A stretch of DNA of 64,000 nucleotides. Source: Candidatus Enterococcus leclercqii. GTDB lineage: Bacteria; Bacillota; Bacilli; Lactobacillales; Enterococcaceae. Under the pieces are notes generated by a model. It saw only the letters and a list, made by a program, of their open reading frames with translations. It did not search any database and was not told the DNA's origin. Positions 61,695 to 64,000 of the stretch are shown here, one piece after another. The position numbers were made by a program, and so were the translations under genes. The stretch spans positions 113,460 to 177,459 of the forward strand of contig NZ_MAEH01000016.1 in NCBI RefSeq assembly GCF_009933135.1, in the 5' to 3' direction. Every line of letters starts with the position of its first letter. Within the stretch, counting starts at the first letter, position 1.

Positions 61695-61920
61695 AGAATT
61701 GTGGCAATCGTCTAGTTAACCTCATACGAAGCGAGTACTACCAAGCGTGAGTTACAGTAAAAGCCAGGTGCCTTCCGTAAAAACAGTGGAAGGAACCTGG
61801 CTTTTAGTTTTTAAAAATTTCAAACATAGAATAATCTTAGACGTATGGTAGTGTGCCTTTTTCTGAGTCTGACACAGGGATCGTCACCGTCTCTTTATTA
61901 CATTACCCACTATTTTACCG
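61695..61920 (-). mobile_element. MITE-like element, copy E (diverged)
   Basis: Reverse-oriented copy. Read on the minus strand: a core resembling copy F (GTGACGATCCCTGTG, then ACCATACGT), ATTCTATGTTTGAAATTTTTA, the 3' hairpin (61759-61805, stem AAAAGCCAGGT/ACCTGGCTTTT), then ACTCACGCTTGGTAGTACTC. Terminal repeats are worn and the 5' boundary is approximate. Confidence 0.65.
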
Positions 61921-61933
61921 GTATGATACTCGT

Positions 61934-62380
61934 TCAACTGTGACGTGTCAGCAGCCATTGTTCTACTGCCCAGCGATGGCTGCCGCGTTTTAACAGCATC
62001 AGAGCTTTTTCAGGCGCATGCCACTCGATAACATTGGTTTTCTCGGTGGGTTCTGCAACCTGGCTAAAAGAGGTGACTTCATAAAAATAGCCCGGATGAT
62101 AAAAATAAGTGTCCCGGTGGCGGGAATAAAAATACTCCACCGCTTCTCCCAGGTATTCACCGATAACCACTTCAAAACCAACTTCTTCCAGCATTTCCCG
62201 CCGGATGGCCATCTCGTGATCCTCGCCTGCTTCAATCTCGCCTCCTGGTAAAAAATACGCCCCATTCGGCGCCTGCACCAAAACAATTTCCCCAGTAGCC
62301 CGCGGAATCACTACATAAGCGCCATAACGGGCCTGATAATTTTTATCTGTTACTTTCTCACCAAATACCGGTCTTTCCAT
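61934..62380 (-). CDS. Nudix hydrolase
   Basis: Protein of 148 aa with a complete Nudix box (GGEIEAGEDHEMAIRRE, then MLEEVGF). The start at 62380 has GGGGAG 7 nt upstream; a longer ORF is rejected. Substrate unknown. Its stop lies near repeat copy E. Confidence 0.87.
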   Translation of the reverse strand: MERPVFGEKVTDKNYQARYGAYVVIPRATGEIVLVQAPNGAYFLPGGEIEAGEDHEMAIRREMLEEVGFEVVIGEYLGEAVEYFYSRHRDTYFYHPGYFYEVTSFSQVAEPTEKTNVIEWHAPEKALMLLKRGSHRWAVEQWLLTRHS

Positions 62381-62562
62381 CCACAAACTCCCCATTTCCC
62401 CATTTTCTGATAATTTTACCGAATCCTGCGCCGATGTACAAGCAAAGAGCTGATTTCTTATCACTGCTTTGTTGCTGTGTTAAGATGGTAATGACAGGCC
62501 AGACCTGTTATTTTCAAACTATCGGCAGTCTCGCTGCCTCAAAAAGAAAGGAAGATCCTTCT

Positions 62563-62937
62563 ATGAAAATGGCACACACCTGCGTTCGGGTCAAAGATCT
62601 GGAGACCTCACTAAATTTTTATCAATCCGCATTTGATTTTGTGGAAACCTCTCGTCGCGACTTTCCCGAAAACAAATTTACGCTGGTTTATCTGACATTA
62701 CCAAATGACAACTACGAGTTGGAACTGACCTACAATTACGATCATGAAGCTTATGATCTTGGCAATGGGTACGGTCATATCGCCATTGCTGTCAGTGACC
62801 TGGAAGCTCTTCATGAAAAACATCAAACAGCTGGTTTTGAAATTACTGAACTCAAAGGTTTGCCGGGAACTGCCCCTTCTTACTATTTCATCGTCGATCC
62901 CGACGGTTATAAAATCGAAATCATCCGTGAAAAATAA
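62563..62937 (+). CDS. gloA: Glyoxalase I (lactoylglutathione lyase), VOC family
   Basis: Protein of 124 aa of the vicinal oxygen chelate fold. Metal-ligand positions are visible: H near the start (MAHTCVRV), E in YELELTYN, H in YGHIAIAV and E in YKIEIIRE. Detoxifies methylglyoxal. The start at 62563 has AAAGGAAG upstream. Confidence 0.88.
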   Translation: MKMAHTCVRVKDLETSLNFYQSAFDFVETSRRDFPENKFTLVYLTLPNDNYELELTYNYDHEAYDLGNGYGHIAIAVSDLEALHEKHQTAGFEITELKGLPGTAPSYYFIVDPDGYKIEIIREK

Positions 62938-62978
62938 GTGCCGCAAATCTTTGCGGTAACGAGAAACGAGGAATTTTC

Positions 62979-63692
62979 ATGAAGCCAATCATCGGCATTG
63001 CCGGCAATGAAACCGTTATGGTGGATTCCGACAGTCATTGGATCAGTTACACCCCTAAAAATTTTGTCACTGGCGTAAAGCGCGCCGGTGGGATTCCGTT
63101 AATCCTGCCTATCGGTGATCTAGCTGACGTTCCCCGCTATATCGCAAGTATCGACAAGTTGCTGCTTGCCGGTGGTCAGGATATTGATCCCAAGCATTAT
63201 GGGCAGCTGCCGGATCAAACCCTCGGTGGCACAAATCCGCAGCGGGACGCTTTTGAACTAGCCTTGGTCAAAGAAGCTGTCACGCAGCAAAAGCCCATCT
63301 TTGGTGTTTGTCGCGGAATGCAGCTATTGAATGTTGCCTTTGGTGGAACACTTTATCAAGACCTTTCTTTGCGCCCGGAAAAAGCCCTGAAACACGTCCA
63401 AGTACCGACACCTTTTCATCAACCAACGCATCCAGTGACGATTGCTAAAGACAGCCTCTTAGCTGCCGTCTTACCAACAGATCAAGACTATCAAGTCAAT
63501 TCGTTTCACCATCAGACGATTGCTGCGGTAGCACCAAGGCTTGCTGTTATTGCCACCGCTCCTGATGGGGTTGTTGAAGGGTTGGAGCATAAAGAACAAC
63601 GAATTTTAGGAATCCAATGGCATCCGGAGCTGACCTGTGGACAGATTGAAACAGAGCAGCAGATTTTTGAATTTTTCGTTCAACAACTATAA
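62979..63692 (+). CDS. Class I glutamine amidotransferase, gamma-glutamyl-GABA hydrolase-like
   Basis: Peptidase C26-type protein of 237 aa. Nucleophile in GVCRGMQLLNVA, histidine/glutamate in IQWHPEL, and LLLAGGQDIDP at the N-terminus. Related to PuuD; substrate not certain. GAGGAA lies upstream. Followed by repeat copy F. Confidence 0.88.
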   Translation: MKPIIGIAGNETVMVDSDSHWISYTPKNFVTGVKRAGGIPLILPIGDLADVPRYIASIDKLLLAGGQDIDPKHYGQLPDQTLGGTNPQRDAFELALVKEAVTQQKPIFGVCRGMQLLNVAFGGTLYQDLSLRPEKALKHVQVPTPFHQPTHPVTIAKDSLLAAVLPTDQDYQVNSFHHQTIAAVAPRLAVIATAPDGVVEGLEHKEQRILGIQWHPELTCGQIETEQQIFEFFVQQL

Positions 63693-63785
63693 TCTCTTTA
63701 AGATACTGTCCTCTGGATAAGTATTCCCGGTACTGAAGAAGTACCAACTATTTTCTATATTGGGAAGCTCAATAAACCGACTGCT

Positions 63786-64000
63786 GGGGCTGTGACATAA
63801 GTAATTTCCAAGGGCTAAACAGCGGCTGTTTAGCCACAATTAATAAAAAGTATACGGGTGAGGAAAATTTGTGATCCTCTTGATGTCTTCATCCGAAGAG
63901 AGAACATGACCATACGTGTAAAGAGAAGTGAATGAGGCTGACTTTTCTTGATGAAGTCAAGGAAAGTCTATGTCTGAAATTTTGGTTCTACAATATTTAG
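63786..64000 (+). mobile_element. MITE-like element, copy F (cut by window end)
   Basis: Forward copy with the best-preserved left terminal repeat, GGGGCTGTGACATAAG. The 5' hairpin is a perfect 10-bp stem, GGCTAAACAG/CTGTTTAGCC. The core reads AAAAAGTATACGGGTGAGG and CGAAGAGAGAACATGACCAT. It runs off the window before the 3' hairpin. Its left end is 93 bp after the stop of the preceding gene. Confidence 0.8.

Noticed and set aside
61563..61700. Extension of repeat copy E toward the HAD gene
   Set aside because: No alignable core or terminal repeat beyond about 61695.

Overview
The window is chromosomal DNA of a low-to-moderate GC Firmicute, almost certainly an Enterococcus or a very close relative. 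The evidence is gene order: rpoN-cggR-gap-pgk-tpiA-eno, secG-esterase-rnr-smpB, atpBEFHAGDC followed by a DUF1146 gene, murA and an epuA-like gene, and a copYZA/copB copper locus. Species cannot be fixed from the sequence alone.

Layout. 1-4588: a BceRS-type two-component system (kinase cut by the window edge), a DUF4649 protein, an aminotransferase, queH and a small membrane protein. 4630-8012: an accessory stretch with an AT-rich MFS exporter-TetR module under a palindromic operator, two copies of a repeat element and a solitary Phd-like antitoxin. 8328-13653: copper homeostasis operon (CopY, CopZ, CopA, then CopB behind a hairpin). 13704-17857: galM, tRNA-Gln and tRNA-Tyr, DUF2969, a Nudix protein, DUF2785 and an XRE regulator. 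18118-23460: branched-chain amino acid ABC transporter livKHMGF plus a CBS-ACT protein, with CodY-like boxes. 23813-27802: GNAT, yidD, a 3D-domain wall protein with a structured leader, and a divergent ketopantoate-reductase-like gene/TetR pair. 27903-37123: epuA-like gene, murA, DUF1146 and the full F1Fo ATP synthase operon with its promoter. 37451-47559: smpB, rnr, esterase, secG, a YjdI/YjdJ-like pair, membrane and hydrolase genes, an AIM24 protein and pyruvate oxidase. 47594-56133: ilvE (with a CodY-like box), the glycolytic operon and rpoN. 56186-64000: tRNA-Arg(CCG), rpoE, DUF1934, lipL, an HD phosphohydrolase, a HAD phosphatase, a Nudix protein, a glyoxalase and a gamma-glutamyl hydrolase.

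How the genes work together. Pyruvate and energy metabolism dominate: glycolysis, pyruvate oxidase, lipoyl transfer and ATP synthase. Branched-chain amino acid uptake (liv) and transamination (ilvE) share apparent CodY control. Copper export is a self-contained regulon.

The most interesting unexplained signal is a dispersed family of about 300-bp, non-coding, MITE-like intergenic elements. Six copies lie in 64 kb. They share terminal inverted repeats, a 5' hairpin, a conserved core and a 3' hairpin whose stem sequence changes between copies while staying paired. Four of the six sit immediately after a stop codon, oriented so that the gene is read into the hairpin.
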